From DATAEK01 sp036258055 (lineage in GTDB: Bacteria; Acidobacteriota; Vicinamibacteria; Vicinamibacterales; 2-12-FULL-66-21), in contig DATAEK010000339.1 in the NCBI GenBank assembly GCA_036258055.1, positions 1 to 16,146 of the forward strand: a stretch of 16,146 nucleotides of DNA, written 5' to 3'. Below are positions 6,455 to 13,811 of this stretch, in pieces. Position 1 is the stretch's first letter. Each line of letters starts with the position of its first letter. Both the position numbers and the translations under genes were made by a program. The notes below the pieces were generated by a model, which had not been told where the DNA came from, did no database searches, and was given only the letters and a program-made list of their open reading frames with translations.

Positions 6455-6470
6455 CTGAGCCTATGCTCAG
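6455..6470. repeat. Perfect palindromic operator-like hairpin, CTGAGC-N4-GCTCAG
   Basis: CTGAGC (6455-6460) and GCTCAG (6465-6470) flank CTAT. The element directly adjoins the minus-strand TTGACA box of the solute-binding protein gene and lies about 70 bp upstream of the divergent ADOP gene. The inner CTATGC (6461-6466) is also the reverse complement of GCATAG at 6429-6434. It looks like a dimeric regulator site. Confidence 0.5.
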
Positions 6471-6539
6471 GATTGGGTTCGTTCCCCGTGCCACCCAGGC
6501 GGCCTTGAAGCTCGCCTGAGGGGTCGCTCGAGAATTTCA

Positions 6540-9050
6540 ATGCTGATGGAACTGCTGCGACGTATTTGGTACCTGTGGAACCGCCGCCGTCTGGAACGGG
6601 AGATGGCCGAGGAGATGGCCTACCATCGCGAGTTGATGTCGCCGGACCGCCGGACGAAGTTCGGCGACGACCTGCGCCTGCGCGAAGACGCGCGCGAGAT
6701 CTGGGGCTGGACCTGGCTCGATCGCCTGCATCAGGATCTGACATACGGCGCCCGCGTGCTTCGCAATGCTCCCGGCTTCACCCTCACGGCGATGCTGGTT
6801 CTGGTTCTGGGCATCGGCGTCCCGTTGAGCGCATTGCGTGTGGTGCTGACCGACTTGCGAGGAGGGTCGGCACCAGACCCGGATTCGCTCGTGCGTCTGA
6901 CGCGCCGCGCGCCGGGCGCACATATGACGAGCCTGACGTATCCCGAGCTGGCCTTCTATGCCGCAAACGCGACGTCATTCCGAAACGTCATCGGCGTATC
7001 CCGGGGCAACCAGGCAGTGTTCAGCGACGCCGCAGCCGGCAGCACGCGCGAATCAACCCCCGAGTCAATTAGCGTAGCGTTCGCCACCTCCAACTACTTC
7101 CCCGAATTCGGCATCGCTCCCGCACTCGGGCGCGTGCTGACTCCGGACGATGAGCGCCCCGATGCCGAGCCGGCGGCGGTCATCGGCGAGTTGTTCTGGC
7201 AGCGGCGGCTCGGAGGGGATCCCGCAGTCATCGGTCGAAGCATCCGTGTAAACGGCAAGTTGCTTCGGGTTGTTGGCGTACTTCCGCGCTCGGCCATGAC
7301 CAGCGACAACGTCTGGATGCCGCTGGTCCGGCAGCCGTACGTGGTCGAAGGCAGCACGCTGCTCACCGACTGGAACTCGGCCCTCGACCTCTATGGACGT
7401 CTCCGCCCCGGGGTGTCCCCGCAGGCGTCGCAACAGGAGACGCTCGCGCTCGCCGCCAGCCTGCGCGAGCGTTGGCCCGACCACGTCTGGAAGGACGAGT
7501 ACCTCGAGGCGCGGCCGATTCTCGCGTTCGACAGCAACAGCGAGGAGTTCAAGATTGTGCTGACCGCCGCGGCTCTGGTGCTGCTGCTGCTCGTCGCGGC
7601 CTGCGCCAATCTCGGGACGCTCGTCCTCGCCCGCGGCGTGACGCGCGAACGCGAGATTCGCGTTCGCATGGCGCTGGGAGCCGGTCGCCTGCGTGTCGTG
7701 CGCCAGCTGTTCACTGAATCGCTCCTGCTGGCGGTACTCAGCGGCGTGTGTGCGCTGCTCCTCAGCACCGTCGTCCTGAAGGTGATCCAGTTGCAGCAGA
7801 ATTCAACCGCAAGCCTGGTTCCGGACTGGCGCGCGCTCGCCACCACCTTCGGCGCCGCGATGTTGGCGGCGCTGGTCTTCGGGCTGCCGCCGGCGTTTCG
7901 GCTCGCCAGCCTGGTGCCGCGTGCGGGACGCTCCAGGACGATATTCCTGGGGACACAGGTGGCCGTTAGCTGTCTGCTGCTGGTCGTGTCCAGTCTTCTG
8001 GTCAACAGCCGGCACCGCCTTGGCGCCACGGACCCCGGCTTCGACTACCGCCATCTCGTCTGGATTTCGCCGGGCCTGAAGGCCCATGGCTATGCCGGAC
8101 CAGCCGCGCAGGCCTATCTCGATCTGCTTCGTGAGCGGGCTGCCGTATGGCCAGACGTGAAAGCCACATCCCAGGTCTGGCTCGCGCCGTGGGGCGAGCT
8201 CCACATGGGAGCGAACTGGATGGGGCGCCAGTACGCGGGCAATCGCGTGGATCCGCAATTTCTGGACACGATGGGAATGCGGCTCCTGCGCGGGCGCAAC
8301 TTCCGGCCGGGCGAAGAGGGGGTGGCGATAATCAGCGAAGCGACGGCGCGCGGGCTGTGGCCTGACCAGGATGCGCTCGGCAAATCGCTCCCGTGGGGTA
8401 CTGACGGCCAGACGGTGATCGGCGTGGTGCGAAACGCCTCAACCGGTTACGTGGGCAATCCCGAACCCCTGGAATTCTACGTCCCCCCATCGCGAAGCGA
8501 CGCCCCGGACGCCGGCCTGCTGCTTCGTGTCTCAGGCTCGCCGCGCGATGTCGTCCGACGTCTCCAGGAGACGGCCCGCGGGCTCGACGAGCGGCTGCAA
8601 CCAACGGTGCAGGTGGTCACGGATGCGTACGACCGGGAAATGCGGAGAGCGTCCGCCGCAGTCGGGGTGATCGCGATCCTGGGTACCGTGGCCATCCTGC
8701 TCTCGGTCATCGGGCTGGCTGGCCTCGCTGGTTACACCGTGGCGCAGCGCACTAAGGAGATCGGACTGCGCATCGCGCTCGGAGCCCGCGCGAGCCACGT
8801 GGTCCGCGCCATTCTGGCCCCGATGAGCCGTCCGATCGTCATTGGTTTCGTCTGCGGCGCTCTTGGCGGGTCGGCTGTGGCCAGCGTCCTGCGGAGCGGA
8901 ATCCCAACGATGTCCGGGATCAATGTGTTCGACCCGCTTCCGTACGTGATGGCCATGGCGTCTTTCGCGGCAGTGGTCGCACTCTCCATCCTGGCACCCG
9001 GACGGCGCGCCACCCGGATCAACCCTATTCAAGCGCTACAGCACGAGTAG
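6540..9050 (+). CDS. ADOP-type ABC transporter permease, MacB/FtsX-like (836 aa)
   Basis: This is a long permease with two MacB-type periplasmic domains and two FtsX-type membrane domains. A charged cytoplasmic N-terminus (10-70, with WLDRLHQDLTYGARVL) leads to a first membrane helix at about 80-100. The first FtsX block spans about 335-430 (VAACANLGTLVLAR, then REIRVRMALGAGRLRVV). The second is about 700-830 (RTKEIGLRIALGAR), ending PGRRATRINPIQALQHE, the usual family ending. Family members have no ATPase partner gene beside them; their role is probably export or cell-envelope stress, unproven. After helix 1 the usual GANTAIFSVV-type segment is replaced by GVPLSALRVVLTD, so this copy is diverged at its N-terminus. 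The start is ATG 6540 or 6546; neither has a good ribosome binding site. The next gene is PadR, 121 bp downstream. Confidence 0.85.
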   Translation: MLMELLRRIWYLWNRRRLEREMAEEMAYHRELMSPDRRTKFGDDLRLREDAREIWGWTWLDRLHQDLTYGARVLRNAPGFTLTAMLVLVLGIGVPLSALRVVLTDLRGGSAPDPDSLVRLTRRAPGAHMTSLTYPELAFYAANATSFRNVIGVSRGNQAVFSDAAAGSTRESTPESISVAFATSNYFPEFGIAPALGRVLTPDDERPDAEPAAVIGELFWQRRLGGDPAVIGRSIRVNGKLLRVVGVLPRSAMTSDNVWMPLVRQPYVVEGSTLLTDWNSALDLYGRLRPGVSPQASQQETLALAASLRERWPDHVWKDEYLEARPILAFDSNSEEFKIVLTAAALVLLLLVAACANLGTLVLARGVTREREIRVRMALGAGRLRVVRQLFTESLLLAVLSGVCALLLSTVVLKVIQLQQNSTASLVPDWRALATTFGAAMLAALVFGLPPAFRLASLVPRAGRSRTIFLGTQVAVSCLLLVVSSLLVNSRHRLGATDPGFDYRHLVWISPGLKAHGYAGPAAQAYLDLLRERAAVWPDVKATSQVWLAPWGELHMGANWMGRQYAGNRVDPQFLDTMGMRLLRGRNFRPGEEGVAIISEATARGLWPDQDALGKSLPWGTDGQTVIGVVRNASTGYVGNPEPLEFYVPPSRSDAPDAGLLLRVSGSPRDVVRRLQETARGLDERLQPTVQVVTDAYDREMRRASAAVGVIAILGTVAILLSVIGLAGLAGYTVAQRTKEIGLRIALGARASHVVRAILAPMSRPIVIGFVCGALGGSAVASVLRSGIPTMSGINVFDPLPYVMAMASFAAVVALSILAPGRRATRINPIQALQHE

Positions 9051-9137
9051 CAGTTACGACCGACGCAGGTCCCACACAGGCGTTTGGTTCGTTGATCACC
9101 CGCAGGAAGGCGCCGGGTCGCATGACACAAAAATTTC

Positions 9138-9165
9138 TTGCGTATATCCGTAGCGGTAATAGGAT
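9138..9165 (+). promoter_or_regulatory. Weak promoter candidate for the PadR/ADOP operon
   Basis: TTGCGT (9138-9143) and TAGGAT (9160-9165) are spaced 16 bp within the only AT-rich patch of the 121-bp intergenic region. The -10-like box ends 6 nt before the GTG start of the PadR gene, so transcription would start at or next to the start codon. An AGGA at 9161-9164 could instead be a weak Shine-Dalgarno. Confidence 0.3.
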
Positions 9166-9171
9166 CGAGCC

Positions 9172-9516
9172 GTGTCGAAGCCGGTTCCGTCCCTGGGCCA
9201 GCCGCCGCTGACCGCCGCCGTATTCCACATCCTCCTTGCGCTTGTCGACGGTCCGCTGCACGGCTACGCGATCATGCAGGCGGTGGAAGCGTCGGCCGGC
9301 GCGGACATGCGCATGGGGCCGGGCACGATCTACGGTTCGCTCCAGCGCATGGAAGACGCGGGGCTCGTTCGTGAGCTCACCACGCTCGGCGACGACCGCC
9401 GTCGCGTGTTCGGACTTCAGCCTGCCGGCCGTCGCGCACTCGAAGCCGAGGCGCAGCGATTGACGAGGCTCGCGGCGTTGGTTCGCGCCAAGCGCCTGAT
9501 TACCGGCGAGCGGTGA
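9172..9516 (+). CDS. PadR-family transcriptional regulator (114 aa)
   Basis: This is a winged-helix PadR protein of the short type. It has LLALVDGPLHGYAIMQAVE (21-39), GPGTIYGSLQRMEDAGLV (49-66) with the recognition helix, the wing DDRRRVFGLQPAGRRALEAE, and a short C-terminal dimerisation helix. Family members are usually autorepressors that also control the adjacent transporter gene; in Acidobacteriota they commonly precede ADOP permeases. The start is GTG at 9172 with only a weak AGGA. The stop TGA shares its last base with the ATG of the downstream permease (TGATG), which indicates translational coupling. No ligand can be inferred. Confidence 0.9.
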   Translation: MSKPVPSLGQPPLTAAVFHILLALVDGPLHGYAIMQAVEASAGADMRMGPGTIYGSLQRMEDAGLVRELTTLGDDRRRVFGLQPAGRRALEAEAQRLTRLAALVRAKRLITGER

Positions 9517-12251
9517 TGCATCGCCAGTCCCCCTCGCAGGCGATATACCGCATCCTGCTTCGTGTGTATCCCCACGAATTCCGCGCGCGCTTCGCATCTG
9601 ATCTCGAGGCCGATTTTGCCGACCTGTTGAACGCCCGGGGGACGAAGGCGACCTGGTTGCGCGTGGTGCCCGATCTCTGTCGATCGGTCCCGGTCACTCA
9701 CGCACGTGCGCGCGCGGCCAGAAAGCGGGCGCGCGCGACCGCTTACCACGGAGAGACAGCCATGGGTTCATTGAAGGCCGACGTGCGGCACGCCGTCCGT
9801 GCGCTGGTGAAAGCGCCGGTATTCACCGCCGTTACCGTCATCACGCTGGCGCTGGGCATCGGCGCGAACAGCGCGATGTTCAGTCTCGTCAATGCCGTTC
9901 TGCTGCGTCCGCTCGGATACGTCGAACCCGAACGGCTGATGCTGATCTACGAAGGGTTTCGCGGGTCGGCCTTTTCCAAGGTCGGGGTGTCGCCGCCGGA
10001 TTTCATCGACCTCACGACGGTGCAACGGTCGTTTTCGAGCATCGGCGCCTATCGCACGCAGCAGTACGAACTGTCGGGCGCGGGCGAGCCGGAACAGATC
10101 ACCGGCGTTCGCGTGTCGGCCTCCGTATTTCCGATTCTGGGGGTGTCCGCCGCACATGGGCGCACGTTTCTCGAATCGGAGGATCAGCCGGGGCAGGACG
10201 TGGCGGTGCTCAGTTACGGACTGTGGCAGCGACGATACCGCGGCGACCCGAACGCCGTCGGTCACACGATGACCCTCGACCGCCGCCCCTACACGATCGT
10301 CGGCATCATGCCGGCATCGTTCCAGTTTCCGAAGCGTGGACCGCAAATCAATGCCGAGCCGGCTCAGGTCTGGACCCCACTCGCCCTCAGCCCGTTCGAG
10401 AGGAGCCAGCAGGCGCGAGGGATGATGTACAACCACACCGTCATTGGACGGTTGCGCGCCGGCGTTGCCATCGAGCACGCGATGCGGGAAGCCGGTGCGC
10501 TGGGGCCGAGCCTGGTCCGGAACTACCCGCCCATCCTCAAGGGGCCGATCAACTCGCTCATGGTCACCGCCGTGCCGCTCATCAGCGACATTGCCGGGCA
10601 GGTCCAGAGACCATTGCTGATTTTGCTCGGTGCGGTCGGACTGGTGCTGCTGGTCGCTTGCGCGAACGTCGCGAACCTCGTGCTCAGTCGTGCGGTCACG
10701 CGCCAGCGTGAGATCAGCGTACGCGCCGCGCTCGGCGCTGGCCGTCGTCGCTTACTACAGATGCTGCTCGTGGAGGGCCTGCTGCTGACGGCCGCGGGAG
10801 GCGCACTCGGCTTGTTCATCGGCAACGCCGTCGTGCGCGCGATGCCCGACGTCATCACGCTCAGTCTTCCCGGCGTGCAGGACGTGCGGCTCGACGGGCG
10901 CGTCGTGCTCTTCACGTTCGCGCTGTCGGCGCTCACCGCCATCGTCTTCGGATTGCTGCCGCTGGTCGTCAGCGAACGGCGCGAGCTCACGGATCTGCTC
11001 CGGGAAGGCGGGGCGCGCAGCATGGGCGGCGCACGCCAACATCGCCTGCAGGCCATGCTCGTCGTGTCGAGCGTGGCGCTGGCGGTCGTGCTGCTTGCCA
11101 GCGCGGGTCTGCTGATGCGGAGCTTCACGAAGCTGATGGCCGTCGACACGGGCATCCGTGCGCCCCGGGTGTTGACGATGGAGGTGAGGTTGCCGCAGGC
11201 GGGGTACGATAGCGCTCCTGCCGTCCGATCGTTCTACCAGGATTTGCACGACCGTGTACGTGCGATCCCGTCGGTCCGTGCGGCCTCCATCCAGACTGAT
11301 CTCCCGCTGAAGGGCGACGGTGAGCGTCGGGCCTTCACGGCCGATCAGGCCATCGACGCCAGCGACGCAACCGGCAGCGTGGCGGTCACCTGGACTTTCG
11401 GCGACTACTTTCGAACGTTCGGCGTGCCCATCGTGAGGGGACGCGGGTTCCTGCCCGAGGAAGACCTCGAGAACCGCGGCACGGCCATCGTGAGCCGTGC
11501 GCTTGCGGAACGCTACTGGCCGGGGCAGGACCCAATCGGCAAGCGAGTGAAGTGGGGTATTGCGGCGTCGCGAGCGCCGTGGCAGACGGTTGTCGGTGTT
11601 GCCGGCGACGTCGTCGACGGCAAGCTGGGCGAGCCGCCAATCATGCACATCTACGTGCCGTTCGCCGAAGCGGTCAATCCGCCGGGCGGTTTGCCCATCG
11701 CCGGACTCGTGCGGCGGATGACGGTGGCGGCAGTGACCGATCAGGACGCCGCGACACTCATCGCTCCAATGCGGGCTGCGATCGCTGCGCTCGATCCAGC
11801 GCTCGCGGTGGCCGAGATTACGACGATGGCGCAGGTGATGGCGGATGCGTCGGCGCCGCAGCGATTCAGCACGGTCCTGCTCGGTGCATTCGCGTCAGGC
11901 GCGCTGCTGCTTGCAGCCATCGGCCTCTACGGGATGCTCGCGTTCGGCGTCGCCCGGCGGACGCGTGAGATCGGCGTGCGACTGGCCCTCGGAGCGACGC
12001 GTCGCGAAGTACTCGGACTGGTAGTGCGTCAGGGCATGACCTTGACGCTGGCTGGCCTCGGACTCGGGATTGTCGGTGCCCTCGGCGCTACGCGTCTGAT
12101 GCGCGGGCTGTTGTATCAGACCGAGCCGCTGGATCCCGTGACGTTCGCGTCAGTACCTGGCATCCTCGCAGTCGTCGCACTGCTTGCGTGCTATCTGCCG
12201 GCGCGCCGGGCGGCCAGCGTGGAGCCGATGGCGGCGCTCCGCGCCGAGTGA
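9516..12251 (+). CDS. ADOP-type ABC transporter permease, MacB/FtsX-like, PadR-coupled (911 aa)
   Basis: The N-terminal cytoplasmic extension (1-85) carries AIYRILLRVYPHEFRARFASD, the form found in PadR-linked ADOPs. The first MacB core follows with LGIGANSAMFSLVNAVLLRPL (about 113-133). The first FtsX block lies at about 360-450 (VACANVANLVLSR, REISVRAALGAGRRRLL). The C-terminal block lies at about 780-910 (RTREIGVRLALGATRREVL), ending PARRAASVEPMAALRAE. All signature parts are intact, so the copy looks functional. I use ATG 9516, which overlaps the PadR stop, rather than GTG 9513. A later ATG at 9762 has a better ribosome binding site (GGAGAG) but would drop the family-typical N-terminus. 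It probably works with an ATPase encoded elsewhere; the substrate is unknown. Confidence 0.9.
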   Translation: MHRQSPSQAIYRILLRVYPHEFRARFASDLEADFADLLNARGTKATWLRVVPDLCRSVPVTHARARAARKRARATAYHGETAMGSLKADVRHAVRALVKAPVFTAVTVITLALGIGANSAMFSLVNAVLLRPLGYVEPERLMLIYEGFRGSAFSKVGVSPPDFIDLTTVQRSFSSIGAYRTQQYELSGAGEPEQITGVRVSASVFPILGVSAAHGRTFLESEDQPGQDVAVLSYGLWQRRYRGDPNAVGHTMTLDRRPYTIVGIMPASFQFPKRGPQINAEPAQVWTPLALSPFERSQQARGMMYNHTVIGRLRAGVAIEHAMREAGALGPSLVRNYPPILKGPINSLMVTAVPLISDIAGQVQRPLLILLGAVGLVLLVACANVANLVLSRAVTRQREISVRAALGAGRRRLLQMLLVEGLLLTAAGGALGLFIGNAVVRAMPDVITLSLPGVQDVRLDGRVVLFTFALSALTAIVFGLLPLVVSERRELTDLLREGGARSMGGARQHRLQAMLVVSSVALAVVLLASAGLLMRSFTKLMAVDTGIRAPRVLTMEVRLPQAGYDSAPAVRSFYQDLHDRVRAIPSVRAASIQTDLPLKGDGERRAFTADQAIDASDATGSVAVTWTFGDYFRTFGVPIVRGRGFLPEEDLENRGTAIVSRALAERYWPGQDPIGKRVKWGIAASRAPWQTVVGVAGDVVDGKLGEPPIMHIYVPFAEAVNPPGGLPIAGLVRRMTVAAVTDQDAATLIAPMRAAIAALDPALAVAEITTMAQVMADASAPQRFSTVLLGAFASGALLLAAIGLYGMLAFGVARRTREIGVRLALGATRREVLGLVVRQGMTLTLAGLGLGIVGALGATRLMRGLLYQTEPLDPVTFASVPGILAVVALLACYLPARRAASVEPMAALRAE

Positions 12252-12265
12252 GGCCTAAGGTCCCA

Positions 12266-12514
12266 TCATCCGTATGGTTGCGTAGGATTGAGTCCTTCCT
12301 CACTCATCACGCAATGCAGCGGCTTCAACATCAGCGAATAGACCGATGAGAAGATCGCCGTCGTCGCGCCGATGCACAGCGCCAGAGTGACAAGAGTGGT
12401 TGCAGTGATCCGCTTGGACTTCCACAGGAGACGGAAGGCATGGCGAAAGTCCGTCAGGGAGCCGGTCAATAGGCCTGCGGACGGCGAAGCTGAGACGTGG
12501 TGCGATGACGTCAT
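12266..12514 (-). pseudogene. Truncated ADOP permease N-terminus (remnant)
   Basis: The reading frame gives SLTDFRHAFRLLWKSKRI, then ATTLVTLALCIGATTAIFSS and VYSLMLKPL. That is the start of an ADOP MacB core through the first membrane helix. Family similarity stops abruptly after LKPL (about 12317), where PFPxPDRL would be expected, and the frame runs into 16 unrelated residues before a stop. At 82 residues from ATG 12512-12514 (or 108 from ATG 12590-12592) it is a tenth of normal length. It faces the intact ADOP gene, with only 14 bp between their stops. I read it as a deletion or recombination scar. A small functional membrane protein is possible but less likely. Confidence 0.65.
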
Positions 12515-12585
12515 CGTAGAAGACTCGGATTCGATTGCAGAACTAACGATGGGATGGTAGCTGTTGCCGGGCTTTCCGGTCCAGA

Positions 12586-12597
12586 GTCGCATGCGAC
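12586..12597. repeat. 12-bp perfect palindrome GTCGCATGCGAC
   Basis: The sequence is self-complementary over all 12 bases. It sits at the 5' end of the ADOP remnant and shares its last base with the next inverted repeat. Confidence 0.6.
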
Positions 12598-12627
12598 CCT
12601 GAGCGCTCGCAGCCGCCGCTCTCAGGG
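12597..12627. repeat. 7-bp inverted repeat CCCTGAG / CTCAGGG
   Basis: Perfect arms lie at 12597-12603 and 12621-12627 with a 17-nt GC-rich loop. No T-tract follows on either strand, so this is a hairpin of unknown role rather than a terminator. Confidence 0.5.
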
Positions 12628-12656
12628 CAACGTAGCAGCTTCCCCCACGACAATCC

Positions 12657-12687
12657 GATCGCTCGCGTGCGATCAGCGCGCGCGATC
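12657..12687. repeat. Iterated GATCGC / GCGATC half-sites
   Basis: GATCGC (12657-12662), GCGATC (12669-12674) and GCGATC (12682-12687) form an inverted pair with a 6-bp spacer plus a third direct copy 7 bp on. The array lies between the ADOP remnant and the sigma factor gene and could bind a regulator, or could be a fragment of a dispersed palindromic repeat. Confidence 0.4.
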
Positions 12688-12756
12688 ACCGCGTCTGACC
12701 TCATGTCACGCCACACACTCGATGTCGCCCCGGCCGTCGCCCGTGTCGAGGAGCCG

Positions 12757-12785
12757 TGTAACAGATCGCTGGATTGCTGCGTACA
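12757..12785 (+). promoter_or_regulatory. Candidate ECF-type promoter of the plus-strand sigma operon
   Basis: TGTAAC (12757-12762), 17 bp, then CGTACA (12780-12785). A xxAAC -35 with a CGTA -10 at 16-17 bp is the general form of promoters used by many ECF sigma factors. Transcription would begin near 12792, inside the longest open frame of the sigma gene, which supports the shorter TTG start at 12826. Autoregulation is inferred. Confidence 0.4.
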
Positions 12786-12825
12786 TCCTTCAGAACGCGC
12801 GGAGTGCCTGGCTACGGAGTGGGAC

Positions 12826-13335
12826 TTGATCGATTTCTCGGAACTGTACCGGACGCACGCGGGCGACGTGCACCGGTTCGTATTGTTCCTCTCAGGCGAT
12901 CCGGCCCTGGCGGACGACATCCTCTCGGAGACGTTCATCCGCCTGTGGCACGCGCGCGATCGCGTGGATCTGACAACGGTCAAGGGCTATCTGCTGGCGA
13001 TCGCCCGAAACCTCTTCCTGGCAGATCGGCGCCACGCCCGCCGGATGACCACGCTCGACGAGCGGGCACACGACACCCGTCCGGGTCCCGAACGCCGCGC
13101 GCAGGCGCACCTCGAGCTGGCGGCGGTGCTGGCGGCACTTCAGACGCTGCCGGAGATCGACCGGGCGGCCGTCCTCCTCCGGGCGGAGGAGGGGATGTCG
13201 TACGACGAGGTGGCTGCGGCGCTGGGGATCTCCCCCGTCGCGGCGCGGGTCAAGGTGCATCGGGCGCGGCTGAAGCTGGCCGAGGCCCTGAGGACCGGCG
13301 GCCCTGGCATCGCTGAACCGGAGGTGAAGTCATGA
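12826..13335 (+). CDS. ECF-type RNA polymerase sigma factor (169 aa)
   Basis: Region 2 spans about 3-70, with ELYRTHAGDVHRFV, DDILSETFIRLW (30-41) and KGYLLAIARNLFLADRRH (53-70). Region 4 runs from about 100 to 155, with LQTLPEIDRAAVLL, GMSYDEVAAALGIS and VKVHRARLKLAEAL, the helix-turn-helix that reads the -35 box. The length is normal for a minimal ECF factor. The longest frame starts at 12667, but its first 53 codons lack sigma similarity and contain a promoter-like element. TTG 12826 has GGAG 6 nt upstream and begins exactly where region 2 begins. ATG 12703 is an alternative start. The stop overlaps the next gene's start (ATGA), marking a sigma/anti-sigma operon. Confidence 0.85.
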   Translation: MIDFSELYRTHAGDVHRFVLFLSGDPALADDILSETFIRLWHARDRVDLTTVKGYLLAIARNLFLADRRHARRMTTLDERAHDTRPGPERRAQAHLELAAVLAALQTLPEIDRAAVLLRAEEGMSYDEVAAALGISPVAARVKVHRARLKLAEALRTGGPGIAEPEVKS

Positions 13336-13745
13336 ACATCTCACGAGACGTCGTCAAGGACCTGATCCCCGTTTACCTGGCGGGAGACGCAAGCGCCGAC
13401 ACTCAGGCGCTGGTGGAGTCCTATCTGAAGACCGATCCCGAGCTTGCACGCGACGTCACGGCGGCACGCGGCACGAGCCTGGGACTACCTGCGACACGCC
13501 CACCGACTGCGGAGAAGCAGACGCTCGACGCAACCCGGCAACTGATCAAGAGCCGAACGTCCACGCTGGTGGTCGCGACGATCTTCACCGTGCTGCCGCT
13601 CACGTTTGCCTTCCACGGGACGACGATCACGTTCCTCTTGATCCGGGACGCGCCAATCATCGGAATCGCGTGGTGGGTGACGGCGGCGATCATGTGGATC
13701 TGGCACGCGAGGATCCGGCGCCGGTTACGAGTCTCGGGACTGTGA
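13332..13745 (+). CDS. Putative membrane anti-sigma factor without zinc motif (137 aa)
   Basis: The gene starts with ATG inside the sigma factor stop (ATGA) behind the strong site GGAGGTG (13320-13326, 5 nt spacing). The N-terminus DVVKDLIPVYLAGDASADT followed by QALVESYLKTDPELA has the helical pattern of anti-sigma domains (DLLPLYLxGE...), but lacks the His and Cys zinc ligands; the protein contains no cysteine. Two hydrophobic segments follow (about 78-95 and 106-125), ending in a basic tail. Position and N-terminal pattern suggest it holds the upstream sigma factor at the membrane until a signal releases it. Direct evidence is lacking; it may be only a membrane partner. Confidence 0.65.
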   Translation: MNISRDVVKDLIPVYLAGDASADTQALVESYLKTDPELARDVTAARGTSLGLPATRPPTAEKQTLDATRQLIKSRTSTLVVATIFTVLPLTFAFHGTTITFLLIRDAPIIGIAWWVTAAIMWIWHARIRRRLRVSGL

Positions 13746-13750
13746 AGGCG

Positions 13751-13794
13751 CGATTGGGCGCGCGGCGAGAACCTGCCGCCAGCCTCGGCAATCG
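13751..13794. terminator. Possible bidirectional terminator between convergent operons
   Basis: CGATTG (13751-13756) pairs with CAATCG (13789-13794), enclosing an inner hairpin GCGGC (13762-13766) / GCCGC (13775-13779). The structure lies exactly between the stops of the two convergent sigma/anti-sigma operons. On the plus strand TTCCTT follows; there is no strong T-run, so intrinsic termination is only a suggestion. Confidence 0.35.
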
Positions 13795-13811
13795 TTCCTT
13801 CGATTCGGGCT

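Noticed and set aside
6297..6494. N-terminal extension of the solute-binding protein to 6494
   Set aside because: It would bury the signal peptide and cross the promoter-like region and palindrome; the strong ribosome binding site at 6302-6308 supports ATG 6296.
10755..11648. 297-codon minus-strand frame inside the PadR-coupled permease gene
   Set aside because: Shadow of the permease; Arg/His/Gln-rich and without motifs.
12586..12687. CRISPR or insertion-sequence end
   Set aside because: The repeats are short, mostly inverted and not regularly spaced; no transposase, spacers or target-site duplication are seen.
12543..12983. 146-codon minus-strand frame upstream of the sigma gene
   Set aside because: Ser/Arg-rich and antisense to sigma region 2; nothing recognisable.
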